A stretch of 64,000 bases of DNA from JBBDLF01 sp040879025 (GCA_040879025.1 JBBDLF010000003.1:62001-126000); one strand, 5' to 3'; positions 9,481-19,353 are shown, numbered from the stretch's first letter. Notes: generated by a model not told the origin, from the sequence alone. A program made the numbers and translations.

Positions 9481-9738
9481 GTCAGGGCGCTCCTGATGTC
9501 AAATCCACTTCAGATGCAACCGCCATGCCAATACAAACATACAAGGCCACTTCACCAGCGATGTTGCAGTCTCGAAGTCTATGGCCTGTAAGTCAGTGAA
9601 TGTAAGCCCGTGAACACCAAGCTAAAGTGTATCGATCTGAAACGGTACCTATGCCGTTTTGGTACGATTTACTCATTATCAGGTCAATGAAAGCGGCGAG
9701 CTTATAGGAACCATCAACACAATCGCCTTTGTTACGGC

Positions 9739-10827
9739 TTAATCCGGAATGATTGACCCCTGGTGCTTACGGTAGTCTGAAGGCGTTGTGTCCATCCGCT
9801 CCCTGAAAGCCCGGTTGAATGCAGACAGAGAGGAGTAGCCCACATCCATGGCAATACGAGACACGGGGAGTTTTGTGCTTTGGATCAGGCGGCACGCTTC
9901 CTTGATTCGATAGTGGTTGAGAAATTGGTTAAAGTTTTTGTAGCGCATTGACTTGTTGATGACATTCCTGGCTTTGTACTCCAGAACGCCTACGTGTTCG
10001 GCCAGGCCGGATATCGTAAGCCCGGGCTCTTTATAGAGTTGCACTTCGTCCATCGCACGTTCAATCGCCTGCACCAGGCTCCGATCGAGAGTTTCTGTCG
10101 AGGTCCCGGCAGGCTCTGCGGTGGATTGCGCGGGCACCTTGTCCGAAACAATTTTGAGTGTGCTGCTTGACGACTGGATGGACCCCAGATTGAAGGTAAG
10201 TGTCACAACAAAAAGACAAAATGATGCCAGCATGGTGTACGGTTCACTTTCCCCAGCGAGTCCGTCCTGGAGCATGTCCTGCAGAATATTACTCGCTACG
10301 ATGAAGACGACCACGACGCCCAGGCCGGCAATAAAGGCAATACGAAATTTTCGTCGCTCCTCGAGCAGGTCAACACCGTAACCGCGCATCGCCAGGTAAA
10401 TGGCATGAAGTGGAAAGCTCAACAGAATCAATTGCGGCAGAAGATTAAAGGAAAAATCGAGGATAACGTTGGAACCGGGCCCTTCGTGTCCTGAATAGAC
10501 TACCGCTCCATAAATATCCAGCGCATAGCACAATGCCAGGGCCAGCCAGGCGAGCGTGTGTTTTTTGCTTTCGTCCACAAACAGGTTTGATGCGATCAGC
10601 CAGAGTAAAAACGGCGCCAGAGTTGCAAGCTGACCCAGACCAAAATCTATCAAGGAGCTCTCTGCAACGCTCATTGATTCATCCACCAGGTAGGCGATTG
10701 CGCACAGGCAAAAACCGGCTACCAGTTTGCCCGTTGGATTTCTGTAGTGAGTCGCAAAGTGCGCAGCCAGAAATACGAACTGTGAGATCGCCATCGCAGA
10801 AATAATGACAGTAGTGGTTGCGTTCAT
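9739..10827 (-). CDS. AraC-family regulator with N-terminal membrane domain
   Basis: A 362-residue protein. Residues about 5-230 form seven hydrophobic helices, for example LATLAPFLLWLIASNLFV and FRIAFIAGLGVVVVFIVAS. Residues about 265-357 form an AraC double helix-turn-helix with the typical ending RLIQSTKLPVSRIAMDVGYS...FNRAFRERMDTTPSDYRK. This suggests a membrane-embedded sensor that binds DNA directly. It is transcribed away from the hydrolase gene at 11120 across a spacer of 292 bases and probably controls it. A damaged copy, with the same upstream region, lies at 16554-17006. Confidence 0.85.
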   Translation of the reverse strand: MNATTTVIISAMAISQFVFLAAHFATHYRNPTGKLVAGFCLCAIAYLVDESMSVAESSLIDFGLGQLATLAPFLLWLIASNLFVDESKKHTLAWLALALCYALDIYGAVVYSGHEGPGSNVILDFSFNLLPQLILLSFPLHAIYLAMRGYGVDLLEERRKFRIAFIAGLGVVVVFIVASNILQDMLQDGLAGESEPYTMLASFCLFVVTLTFNLGSIQSSSSTLKIVSDKVPAQSTAEPAGTSTETLDRSLVQAIERAMDEVQLYKEPGLTISGLAEHVGVLEYKARNVINKSMRYKNFNQFLNHYRIKEACRLIQSTKLPVSRIAMDVGYSSLSAFNRAFRERMDTTPSDYRKHQGSIIPD

Positions 10828-10881
10828 GAAGCCTGATTTATCGAGATAAACGGGTAGTTGCCGAGGTAATTCCCCGAGCGT

Positions 10882-11221
10882 GTGATTCTGAACGATGGTG
10901 GTCGACGTTGAAACAGAAATTTCCTGAAGAATCTGACCAATTCCGGAGAGACAAAAAAACAGTCAGCGCAAGAAACTGAAATAAAAGCAAATAGTGTTAA
11001 ACCTGAACAAATATGAAGTTCACGAAATTAGCGCTGCCATTCCGATATAAGGGAGCGATGTCGCCCTCGTCTCCCTTAACATTACTCGCAAATATACTAA
11101 CACTACGTGGAAAATCTCGATGCGACAAACCAATCAGCAACCCTGGATTACGGCCATATGTTTTTTCCTGACTGGATTCTACCCGACAGCGGGCATGGCT
11201 CAGGCTGATGATGTCACCAAC
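10882..11221. repeat. Copy A of a duplicated promoter and signal-peptide segment
   Basis: This segment matches 17010-17354 with only scattered differences. It contains the divergent control region upstream of the AraC gene and the first 34 or so codons of the following secreted protein. Similarity stops right after a shared GTCACCAAC, beyond which the two genes are unrelated. The ribosome-binding site here (GTGGAAAATCTCG) is weaker than in the other copy (GTGGGGAGAATCTCG). Confidence 0.9.
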
Positions 11222-12922
11222 GCACCGCCCTTGTCTGACGACGTCGCGTTGGAGATGGTCGTCGAGACCGATGTCGAGGTTCCGGTCGGAGCCCTGTCGC
11301 TGCGCGCCAACGTCTTCCGCCCCGACCCGCCCGGTAAGTACCCGGTGATCATGTCGATGTCGTCGTACGGCAAGGATCTGGGGTTGGCCGACAGCGAACC
11401 CGAAGCCTGGCAGGCGCTCCTCGACGCGGTGCCCGACGTCTGCCAGGAGTCGAGCTGCGAGTGGTTCGTCACGGAGACGGTCGACCCTGAGCGATGGGTC
11501 CCCGACGGCTATGTCGTCGTGCGGGTGGACGCCCGCGGAACGGGGAAGAGTCCGGGTGTGCTGGATGCCTTCTCGGAGCAGGAGATCGACGACTATGTCC
11601 GGGCCATCGAGTGGACTGGAACGCAGGACTGGTCGAACGGCCGCGTCGGCCTGGTCGGGGTGTCCTACTACGCGATGAACCAGTGGCTCGTCGCCGCCCG
11701 GCAGCCGGAACATCTCGCGGCCATCATTCCGTGGGAAGGTGCCAGCGACTTCTACCGTGGCAACAGCCACCATGGCGGTATCCCCTCCAATGTCTACCCT
11801 GATCCTTGGTGGGAAGAGCAGGTGCTTACCGTTCAGCACGGCAATTGCGCATCCCCGTTCACCGACCTGGACGATGGCGAGCCGATCGGTGGTCAGGACT
11901 GCTTCACCGAGTCCGAGCTGGCCGCAAATCGCGTCGACCTGCCTGACGAATTGCGGGCGCGACCGTTGAACGGGGCGTGGTACGATGCGCGAAGCCCCGA
12001 CCTCGCCTCAATCGAGGTGCCGGTGTTGTCCGCTGGCAACTGGGGCGGGCTCGGCCTTCACCTCCGTGGCAGCGTTGGGGGCTACGTGGGCGCGGGGTCC
12101 GAGGAGAAGTGGCTGGCGATGCACACCGGTGACAACGTCCCCGCGTTCTACGAGCAGCGCGCGCTGGAGCTCCAACGGCAGTTCTTCGACTTCTACCTGA
12201 AGGGCGACGACAACGGTTGGGACGAACGACCGCCCCTGCTGCTGGACATCCGCCACGCCGACGGCACCGTCACCGAACGCGAGGAACAGGGATGGCCGAT
12301 CCCGGACACCGTCTGGACTAGGTACTCCCTCCACGCCGCGGACGACTCGATGTCGCTGTCGCCACCATCACAGCCCGGCGAAGCGTCGTTCGACGCCGCG
12401 TCCTCCGAAGTTGTGTTCACCACAGCCCCTTTCGCGGACGAGACCGAGATCACTGGCCCCGTCGCGGCACGATTGTGGGTCAGCTCCTCGACCACCGATG
12501 CCGACCTCTTCCTCACGCTGCGCGCGTTCAACCCCGATGGCAACGAAGTCGTCTTCGAAGGCGCTAACGACCCGGCCGTGCCGATCAGCCAGGGTTGGCT
12601 CAGACTCTCCCACCGCGCCCTCAATCCAGAGCTCTCGACCAAGTGGCGCCCATGGCACCCGCACGATGCAGCGGAATCGGTCAAACCCGGCGAGGCATAC
12701 GAGGTCGAGGTCGAGATCTGGCCGACGAGCGTTGTGCTTCCCGCCGGCTACACCCTGTCGCTGACCGTGGCCGGCCGCGACTTTATGCGGAGCGACGGAA
12801 CAGGATCCGGACCGTTCCTCCACGTGGATCGACCAGCCCCGACCTACACCGGGATCACGACGATCTTCACCGGTCCCACGACGCCCTCGTCGCTCTTGGT
12901 CCCTGTCGTGCCAGCGCGGTAG
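11120..12922 (+). CDS. Secreted CocE/NonD-family hydrolase (S15 / X-Pro peptidase-like)
   Basis: A 600-residue protein with a signal peptide (hydrophobic stretch ITAICFFLTGFYPTAGMAQA), an alpha/beta-hydrolase domain at about 45-330 and a C-terminal beta-sandwich (X-Pro dipeptidyl-peptidase C-terminal type) at about 350-590. The nucleophile elbow is GLVGVSYYA with S182. The family hydrolyses esters, amides or proline-preceded peptide bonds; the substrate cannot be told. The mature part is GC-rich: 43 of 60 bases at 11281-11340, against 26 of 60 in the next gene at 13441-13500. Its codons unlike the neighbours suggest transfer from a high-GC donor. The signal-peptide segment belongs to the local duplicated module, so the gene appears to be a fusion. 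Confidence 0.87.
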   Translation: MRQTNQQPWITAICFFLTGFYPTAGMAQADDVTNAPPLSDDVALEMVVETDVEVPVGALSLRANVFRPDPPGKYPVIMSMSSYGKDLGLADSEPEAWQALLDAVPDVCQESSCEWFVTETVDPERWVPDGYVVVRVDARGTGKSPGVLDAFSEQEIDDYVRAIEWTGTQDWSNGRVGLVGVSYYAMNQWLVAARQPEHLAAIIPWEGASDFYRGNSHHGGIPSNVYPDPWWEEQVLTVQHGNCASPFTDLDDGEPIGGQDCFTESELAANRVDLPDELRARPLNGAWYDARSPDLASIEVPVLSAGNWGGLGLHLRGSVGGYVGAGSEEKWLAMHTGDNVPAFYEQRALELQRQFFDFYLKGDDNGWDERPPLLLDIRHADGTVTEREEQGWPIPDTVWTRYSLHAADDSMSLSPPSQPGEASFDAASSEVVFTTAPFADETEITGPVAARLWVSSSTTDADLFLTLRAFNPDGNEVVFEGANDPAVPISQGWLRLSHRALNPELSTKWRPWHPHDAAESVKPGEAYEVEVEIWPTSVVLPAGYTLSLTVAGRDFMRSDGTGSGPFLHVDRPAPTYTGITTIFTGPTTPSSLLVPVVPAR

Positions 12923-13049
12923 CTCCAAACTAAAAATTCCTTCTTCATCCTTCGTCAATGACTTGGCCTAGTCATCCCGAAGACAACTTGCAAGGTCACG
13001 GGCATAACAGGCAACTGAATTTACATAACAAAAAAGGGAGATAATAATC

Positions 13050-16000
13050 ATGTGTAAAAACTTCATTGGCAAGCGCAGAGCTATCACGCTCGCTGTCTTG
13101 ACCGTACTCTCACTACCAGTTACTGCACAGCAGGACGATTCCGATATTGAAGAGGTCGTGGTTACGGGCTCCTTCATACGGGGCACCCCTCTGGACGCCC
13201 CCTCTCCGGTTCAGGTCGTTGATCGGGCTAGCATAGAAGCCCAGGGCGCGGCGGTAATCTGGGACGTAATCAAAAATCTGGAGATCAATTCTGGCTCGAT
13301 CAGCCAGGAAGGAGCCACCAATGTCGGCGGCTCTCCTTCAATCGGTGATAGCCAATTGGAAGGAACCGCCAACGTGAATCTCCGCAATCTCGGAGAGAAC
13401 TCCACTTTAACGCTGATCAACGGCAAGCGTATGGCACCTGCTGCAGGTACTACAGGTGCAGGTCAGGAAATTGTTGATATTAACGCAATCCCTATTGTGA
13501 TGACTGACCGCATTGAAGTGCTGACGGACGGTGGTTCAGCCTTGTACGGTGCTGACGCTGTTGCCGGCGTGGTCAACATCATCATGCGCACAGATTTCGA
13601 AGGCCTCGAAATATATGGCGACATTCAAGCTGTGGAAGCGGCCGGAGATGCCTTTGATCAGACACTCAGCGGCATTTGGGGCTGGGCCAGTGATACTGGC
13701 GATACTCACTTTGTACTGTCGGCTGAACGCTTCGAACGCGACCCGGTAAACATACTGGACGGCAATCATATTGATGAAAATACTGAGTTTTTGGCGCCGA
13801 TTTCTACTACAGGCAATGTGTTAGGTTCAGCTGAGTTTGGCGCGAATGTCAATCCTGCCTATACGCGACCCGGCATCAGTGCACAAAATCTGGCCGATGG
13901 CGGCAGTGGCGAGACCATCTACGCCGATCCTCTCTGTGAATCTCAGTCCGGCTTGAGTGGCATTCCATTTCAGATTGGCAACTTGCGCGAAACCCGCGGA
14001 GAACGTGCAGGCACCTGTTTTGAAGACGTAGCCCGGTTTACTTATCTGTCACGCCAATCCTCGCGCAACAGTTTTGCGGCGGCGTTTGATCATACCTTCA
14101 GCGAGAAAGCCGAATTTTATTCTTTCCTCAACTACTCAGAGAGTGAAGTTGTTCTCACTGGCGATGGACTAAACAATACTGGCGGTTCCGCAGCAACTCG
14201 CGGACCAGTAGCGTTTCTGGCACCTCCTGGCGCCTATACCCGCAATCCGGCTTTTGGGGGCAACGCCATCGGTCAAACAACCGAACTGGGATACTTTGCT
14301 GATCGTATTGGTTTGACTCGCCCTACTTTGGCGGATATGCCGAACAATCCCCTGGCTTTGGCTAACGGTGGTCTCAACGCCACTACGCTTACTGACGTCA
14401 GAGACAATGTGCCTCGCAACGGCCGTCGCTCCAATTCCACAGACACCAATTCCACGCTAATACAAGCAGGCCTCCGGGGCGACTTTGAATTGAACGAGCG
14501 CGACTGGAACTATGATGTGAGCTACACCTGGAGCGCTACCAGTACCGAACAGTCCTACCAGACATTCAATCGTGAGCGCACGAGTCTGGCTGCAAATGGA
14601 CTGGGTGGCCCCAACTGTACTCCCAACGGCGTGACCGATTTTAATTTTCGGGATGCCACCAACGTACCTGCTATTCCACAGGTTCCGTCAGCTTGGGACT
14701 TTGTTTATAGCCCCTATACCCAGCTATTTTTCCCAGGGTATGTGCTCATGACACGAGAGAGTCTGTCGCAAGCACTAACCAGCAACAATCATGGTCAAGG
14801 TGGTTGCCAGTTCTACAACCCGTTCCTGACCGCATTTAGTAACCCTTCAGTAGCGAATGATCCTGAAATGATGGATTGGATCAACGAAACCGTTCTGCGC
14901 GCCGACAAACGTAACAAGCTGGCCGTGTTCGACGCCGTCGTTTCGGGCGGTTTGTGGGATTTGGCGGGTGGTGAAGCGGCTTTTGCCGCAGGCTACCAAC
15001 GGCGTGAACGCAATGCCACATCACGCGCACCTGCGATTAACTTTCCAGGCATACCGGCCGCCATTCTGGACTACGAAGAGAATGGTCCACCCAACCAGTA
15101 CCACTATGTTGCAAACAACTACGAGTGCTCCAATTGTATTTTCAACTTCGACAATACAAGGATAGTCAATGCGTTGTTCGCTGAAGTGTCTCTGCCGTTT
15201 GCTGAGGGTGTAGAAACGCAGATCGCGCTGCGCTGGGAAGACTACGGCGGCACCATAGGAAGTGAGTTATCACCTAAAATTGCTGCAAGCTGGCGCCCCA
15301 TCGACGAACTGTTGCTGAGAGGATCATGGTCACAGTCTTTCCGGGCGCCTAACATTGGTATCGTGGAAGAAGGTCTGGAGGCCGGTGAAGTAGTATTTCG
15401 CGATCCTATCTCCAATCCACAAGTGCGTGCTGGATTAATTGATCCTACACCACTGAACGGCGAGGTCGAAGCTACCTATACGCTAGGCGGTCCTGCCCCA
15501 AACGTTGACAACGAAACGGCTGATACTTTCAGTGCCGGATTCATGTGGACACCTTCAGGTGCACTGGATGGCTTCAGTGTGCAAGCGGACGTGTGGCGCT
15601 TCGAAGTCACCGATCGGGTATTACCGGAACCAGCGATTACCGCAGTTCAGCCAGAAGTCGACTTGTTCCTGGCAGCAAGGGCGAACCCGGCGAACTATAT
15701 TCTGAATGATTCCATTTCGGCCGATTCCCCGGCTCTGGATGTGGCTTGTGATCCTGCTGCTCTGGAAGCGCAATTCGGGCGAGACTCTGCTGAGCGATTG
15801 AATTGCGTAGTAAATCCCTTGACCTATGTTGTTCCGGGAGGTGGCATTTCTCGTTCAGCGCGCAGTGAAACGGCCAATCTGATCACTCTTACGCTGGCAG
15901 CTATCAACGCCGGTCAAATTGAAGCAGATGGCGTAGACGTAAAGCTGGCCTACGGCTGGAATACTGATTGGGGCCAATTCCGCATCAGTGCCGACTATAC

Positions 16001-16481
16001 TCATGTGCGCCAATACAAACTAATTGACGTGCCTGGTCTGGAATTGGGTCTGCAGGATACTGGCATCCTGGATGCGGCTGGCACGTCAGGTAACGGTCTT
16101 CACGTACGTTCATTGCCTGACAACAAAGGCAACATCAACTTTAATTGGCAGCGTGACAACCATGGTGTGACGGTCATCAACCGCCACATTGGGTCGTATC
16201 AAAATCTGGCCTACGATGCAGAGTTTGAAACCGGTAACGATCTGGTTCGCTCACTGCTGCGGCGCTCAATTGACAGCTACCAAACCTGGGATATTCAATA
16301 TCGCTACTCACATGATTGGGGAAATACCAATTTGGGCAGCACCATTTTCACGGTGGGTGTGCTTGACATGTTCGACGAGGACTTGCCTTACCTCGAATCT
16401 GGCGGTCGCAATTATGACCCGACAGTTTTCGATCCTCGCGGTCGTCGCTCGTACGCACGCATGTTATGGCGGTTCCAGTAG
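13050..16481 (+). CDS. TonB-dependent outer-membrane receptor
   Basis: An 1143-residue receptor. It has a signal peptide ending near LPVTAQQ, the plug-entry motif DIEEVVVTGSFIRG, a plug domain (about 45-170, with SALYGADAVAGVVNIIM) and a long beta-barrel ending in an aromatic residue (MLWRFQ). Such receptors import substrates such as siderophores, oligosaccharides or peptides using TonB energy. A ribosome-binding site GGGAG precedes the ATG. It follows the secreted hydrolase by 127 bases, so the two may form an extracellular degradation and uptake pair. The substrate is unknown. Base composition is much lower in GC than the hydrolase body. Confidence 0.92.
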   Translation: MCKNFIGKRRAITLAVLTVLSLPVTAQQDDSDIEEVVVTGSFIRGTPLDAPSPVQVVDRASIEAQGAAVIWDVIKNLEINSGSISQEGATNVGGSPSIGDSQLEGTANVNLRNLGENSTLTLINGKRMAPAAGTTGAGQEIVDINAIPIVMTDRIEVLTDGGSALYGADAVAGVVNIIMRTDFEGLEIYGDIQAVEAAGDAFDQTLSGIWGWASDTGDTHFVLSAERFERDPVNILDGNHIDENTEFLAPISTTGNVLGSAEFGANVNPAYTRPGISAQNLADGGSGETIYADPLCESQSGLSGIPFQIGNLRETRGERAGTCFEDVARFTYLSRQSSRNSFAAAFDHTFSEKAEFYSFLNYSESEVVLTGDGLNNTGGSAATRGPVAFLAPPGAYTRNPAFGGNAIGQTTELGYFADRIGLTRPTLADMPNNPLALANGGLNATTLTDVRDNVPRNGRRSNSTDTNSTLIQAGLRGDFELNERDWNYDVSYTWSATSTEQSYQTFNRERTSLAANGLGGPNCTPNGVTDFNFRDATNVPAIPQVPSAWDFVYSPYTQLFFPGYVLMTRESLSQALTSNNHGQGGCQFYNPFLTAFSNPSVANDPEMMDWINETVLRADKRNKLAVFDAVVSGGLWDLAGGEAAFAAGYQRRERNATSRAPAINFPGIPAAILDYEENGPPNQYHYVANNYECSNCIFNFDNTRIVNALFAEVSLPFAEGVETQIALRWEDYGGTIGSELSPKIAASWRPIDELLLRGSWSQSFRAPNIGIVEEGLEAGEVVFRDPISNPQVRAGLIDPTPLNGEVEATYTLGGPAPNVDNETADTFSAGFMWTPSGALDGFSVQADVWRFEVTDRVLPEPAITAVQPEVDLFLAARANPANYILNDSISADSPALDVACDPAALEAQFGRDSAERLNCVVNPLTYVVPGGGISRSARSETANLITLTLAAINAGQIEADGVDVKLAYGWNTDWGQFRISADYTHVRQYKLIDVPGLELGLQDTGILDAAGTSGNGLHVRSLPDNKGNINFNWQRDNHGVTVINRHIGSYQNLAYDAEFETGNDLVRSLLRRSIDSYQTWDIQYRYSHDWGNTNLGSTIFTVGVLDMFDEDLPYLESGGRNYDPTVFDPRGRRSYARMLWRFQ

Positions 16482-16553
16482 CCAACAAGCGCTAGTGCTA
16501 CAACTAACGGCGGTTCGGAGATAGCCTTAATGCTTCCTATAAGTGCCTGGCTG

Positions 16554-17006
16554 TTAGTCCTCATGCGGATCTCTTGACGGATCAACCCGGAATTGGCTCC
16601 TGCTGCTGGCTTTGTACTCCAGAACGCCTACGTGTTCGGCCAGGCCGGCAATAAAGGCAATACGAAATTTTCGTCGCTCCTCGAGCAGGTCAACACCGTA
16701 ACCGCGCATCGCCAGGTAAATGGCATGAAGTGGAAAGCTCAACAGAATCAATTGCGGCAGAAGATTAAAGGAAAAATCGAGGATAACGTTGGAACCGGGC
16801 CCTTCGTGTCCTGAATAGACTACCGCTCCATAAATATCCAGCGCATAGCACAATGCCAGGGCCAGCCAGGCGAGCGTGTGTTTTTTGCTTTCGTCCACAA
16901 ACAGGTTTGATGCGATCAGCCAGAGTAAAAACGGCGCCAGAGTTGCAAGCTGACCCAGACCAAAATCTATCAAGGAGCCCTCTGCAACGCTCATTGATTC
17001 ATCCAC
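16554..17006 (-). pseudogene. Truncated, internally deleted copy of the AraC regulator
   Basis: Near-identical to parts of the AraC gene at 9739-10827 but missing its first codons, its DNA-binding domain and a 318-base central piece. The central loss is in frame and joins two occurrences of CCAGGCCGG, found in the intact gene at 10002-10010 and 10320-10328, which points to recombination between short repeats. What remains is five or so membrane helices followed by AEHVGVLEYKA and an unrelated tail (SSRSQFRVDPS). It cannot bind DNA in the AraC manner. A role as a dominant membrane fragment is conceivable but there is no evidence for it. Confidence 0.9.
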
Positions 17007-17009
17007 CAG

Positions 17010-17354
17010 GTGATTCTGAACGATGGTGGTCGACGTTGAAACAGAAATTTCCTGAAGAATCTGACCAATTCCGGAGAGACAAAAAAACAGTCAGCGCAAG
17101 AAACTGAAATAAAAGCAAATAGTGTTAAACCTGAACAAATATGAAGTTCACGAAATTAGCGCTGCCATTCCGATATAAGGGAGCGATGTCGCCCTCGTCT
17201 CCCTTAGCATCACTCACAAATGCACTAACACTATGTGGGGAGAATCTCGATGCGACACACCAATCACAAACCCTGGATCAGGAGCCTGTGCTTTTGCCTG
17301 ACCGGATTCTGGTTGGCAACGGGCATGGGTCAGGCCAATGAACGTGTCACCAAC
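17010..17354. repeat. Copy B of the duplicated promoter and signal-peptide segment
   Basis: Partner of 10882-11221. It lies upstream of the damaged AraC copy and supplies the promoter region, ribosome-binding site and signal peptide of the redoxin/copper-monooxygenase gene. Since that gene matches the surrounding base composition, copy B is more likely the original context of the signal peptide; this direction is inference. Confidence 0.85.
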
Positions 17355-19082
17355 TTTACCCTGATCGACCAGCATGGCAAGGCCACGGAGCTCTATTATC
17401 ATAGCGATGCTACCGCCGTGGTACTGATGGCGCACCGTAATAATTCACCCCTGGTGGCTGAATCGGCGCGCGCCCTGGCGGCCCTCAGGAACGAATTCAG
17501 TGATGTTCGCTTTTTCCTTATCAATGCCGTAGCGGGTGAAGATCGTGACGCGATCCGCGCCGACATGGCTGCCATGGGGCTTGATCTGCCAGTGCTTGAT
17601 GACCGTGCCCAATTGGTGTCCCCAGCGCTGGGTCTGACTCACGCCGGCCAGGCGCTGGTACTGGATACCCAACGCTGGCAGGTGCTGTATCGTGGCCCGG
17701 TCATGGAACAGTCCGGCAACACCGACACCCCGATCGCACGGGTGCTGGCTCAGCATGCGGCCGGCGATACCATCAGGATTGCTTCCATGGATATGCCCGA
17801 GCGCTATGCCGGTGAAGCGCTGGCGCTGCCGGGTGAAACGGCACGCAACGAACACCGCAACATTTCCTACAGCGACAGCGTGGCGCCAATATTGATGCAG
17901 AAATGTGTCGATTGCCACCGACCCGGCGGCATTGGTCCCTGGGCCATGACCAGCCATACCATGGTACAGGGATTTTCACCGATGATTCGGGAGGTCATCC
18001 TTACCAAACGCATGCCGCCCTGGCACGCCGATCCCGAGGTTGGCCACTTCGCGAACGACATCAGTCTGACTATCGAGGAAGAGCAGACGCTTGTGAACTG
18101 GATTGATGCTGGCGCTCTGCGTGGCAACGGCCCCGATCCACTGGAAGCTGTCACACCGATAGAACGCTCCTGGGTCCTGGGTGAACCGGATCTGATCATC
18201 GACTTGCCGAGCTTCACAGTGCCGGCAACAGGCGTCCTGGACTACGAGGACTTTGAGGTCCCCAACCCGCTGGATGCACCTGTGTGGGTGCGCGCCGTAC
18301 AGATCATTCCGGGCGATCGCCAAGCAGTGCACCACGCTATCGCCACGGTGGGGCCAGATTCCGCCGGTGAAGGTGATGTACTGACGGATCCGCAATTGAT
18401 GACCTTTGTACCGGGTAATGAAGTTTACGAATACCCGACAGGCACTGGCCTGTATATCCCTGCCGACAGCGCGTTTTACGCTCAAATGCACTACACGCCC
18501 TATGGCCGTGAATCCTCCGATCAGACTCGCATAGGCCTGTATTTTGCCAGCGAGGAACCGGACCATGTGCTACAGCACCATGCAATCGTCAATCAGGAAT
18601 TGCGCATCCCGGCCAATGTGGATGACCATGAGGAAGCTGCCTGCTATCAGGTTCAGCGCGATGCCTTGATCTATGCCCTGTTCCCGCATGCGCACTATCG
18701 CGGCAAGGCTTCCAGTTTCAGCTTCCGTTATCCTGACGGTAGCGAAGAGCTTGTGTTGAATTCGCCCAACTATGACTTCAACTGGCAGCGTTACTATAAA
18801 TTCGAGGAACCCAGACATGTGCCGGCGGGCACCATGATCATCCACCGAACGGTATACGACAATTCGGCGAACAATCTCAACAACCCGGACCCGGAGCGTG
18901 TCGTACGCTGGGGTGAACAAACCACGGAAGAAATGTTATACGGCGGAATCTCGTACCGGTATGTTGAACGGGTTGAATCGGGCTCCGAGGTCGATTCTGA
19001 GAGTCATTTTACAACAAGCCTTGCTTTGGGATTCCTGGATTGGATAAGAACATGGATGGCAAGGTCAAACTGTCGTCTTTAG
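17250..19082 (+). CDS. Secreted redoxin / haem c / copper type II monooxygenase-like protein, C-terminus frameshifted
   Basis: A 610-residue exported protein. After the signal peptide comes a thioredoxin-fold domain (about 35-180) that contains no cysteine, then a c-type haem motif CVDCH at 219-223 with RMPPWHAD downstream. The C-terminal half resembles peptidylglycine alpha-hydroxylating monooxygenase, with candidate copper ligands in AVHHAIATVG, YAQMHYTPYG and FPHAHYRGK. The start at 17250 has a strong GGGGAG site. Near 19047 the frame leaves an EF-hand-like tail (DKNMDGK..., DRNESGG) that is encoded one frame over; the intact 3' end is found at 21719-21986. The present stop at 19082 is therefore probably not original. 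Confidence 0.78.
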   Translation: MRHTNHKPWIRSLCFCLTGFWLATGMGQANERVTNFTLIDQHGKATELYYHSDATAVVLMAHRNNSPLVAESARALAALRNEFSDVRFFLINAVAGEDRDAIRADMAAMGLDLPVLDDRAQLVSPALGLTHAGQALVLDTQRWQVLYRGPVMEQSGNTDTPIARVLAQHAAGDTIRIASMDMPERYAGEALALPGETARNEHRNISYSDSVAPILMQKCVDCHRPGGIGPWAMTSHTMVQGFSPMIREVILTKRMPPWHADPEVGHFANDISLTIEEEQTLVNWIDAGALRGNGPDPLEAVTPIERSWVLGEPDLIIDLPSFTVPATGVLDYEDFEVPNPLDAPVWVRAVQIIPGDRQAVHHAIATVGPDSAGEGDVLTDPQLMTFVPGNEVYEYPTGTGLYIPADSAFYAQMHYTPYGRESSDQTRIGLYFASEEPDHVLQHHAIVNQELRIPANVDDHEEAACYQVQRDALIYALFPHAHYRGKASSFSFRYPDGSEELVLNSPNYDFNWQRYYKFEEPRHVPAGTMIIHRTVYDNSANNLNNPDPERVVRWGEQTTEEMLYGGISYRYVERVESGSEVDSESHFTTSLALGFLDWIRTWMARSNCRL

Positions 19083-19178
19083 ACGAAATGCCCAAAAACA
19101 TGCGCGAGCAATTGATGCGACATTCGCTCAGTTGGATCGCAACGAATCCGGAGGCCTGGAATACGATCAGTGGTTTGT
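18973..19178 (+). repeat. Left copy of a 206-base direct repeat (monooxygenase 3' end)
   Basis: This stretch recurs at 21719-21927 with about five base differences, including one single-base loss in this copy near 19118. It covers the last codons of the monooxygenase-like gene and an EF-hand-like tail in another frame. Both copies share the same frame break at CTGGATTGGATAAG. The pair brackets an IS91 remnant and an ATPase gene. Confidence 0.88.
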
Positions 19179-19353
19179 CCTGGTGACAGACTTAATCCCC
19201 TTCAGGCTGAATCCAGGGCGAGTGGCTGCCGGCTGCCGACCCAGCCCCCAATCACAGATTGGGGTCGTTCGGCTGCGCAGAAAGCTAGGGAACCTCACCC
19301 CTGGCAGACTGTTAAGATCCTTTCTTTCTCTTTTTTCCTTCTCTTCCAGCGAG

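Noticed and set aside
9481..9738. Near-direct repeats around ACGGTACC...CCGTTTTGGTAC at about 9640 as an operator
   Set aside because: Imperfect, single occurrence and distant from either start; not enough to support a site.
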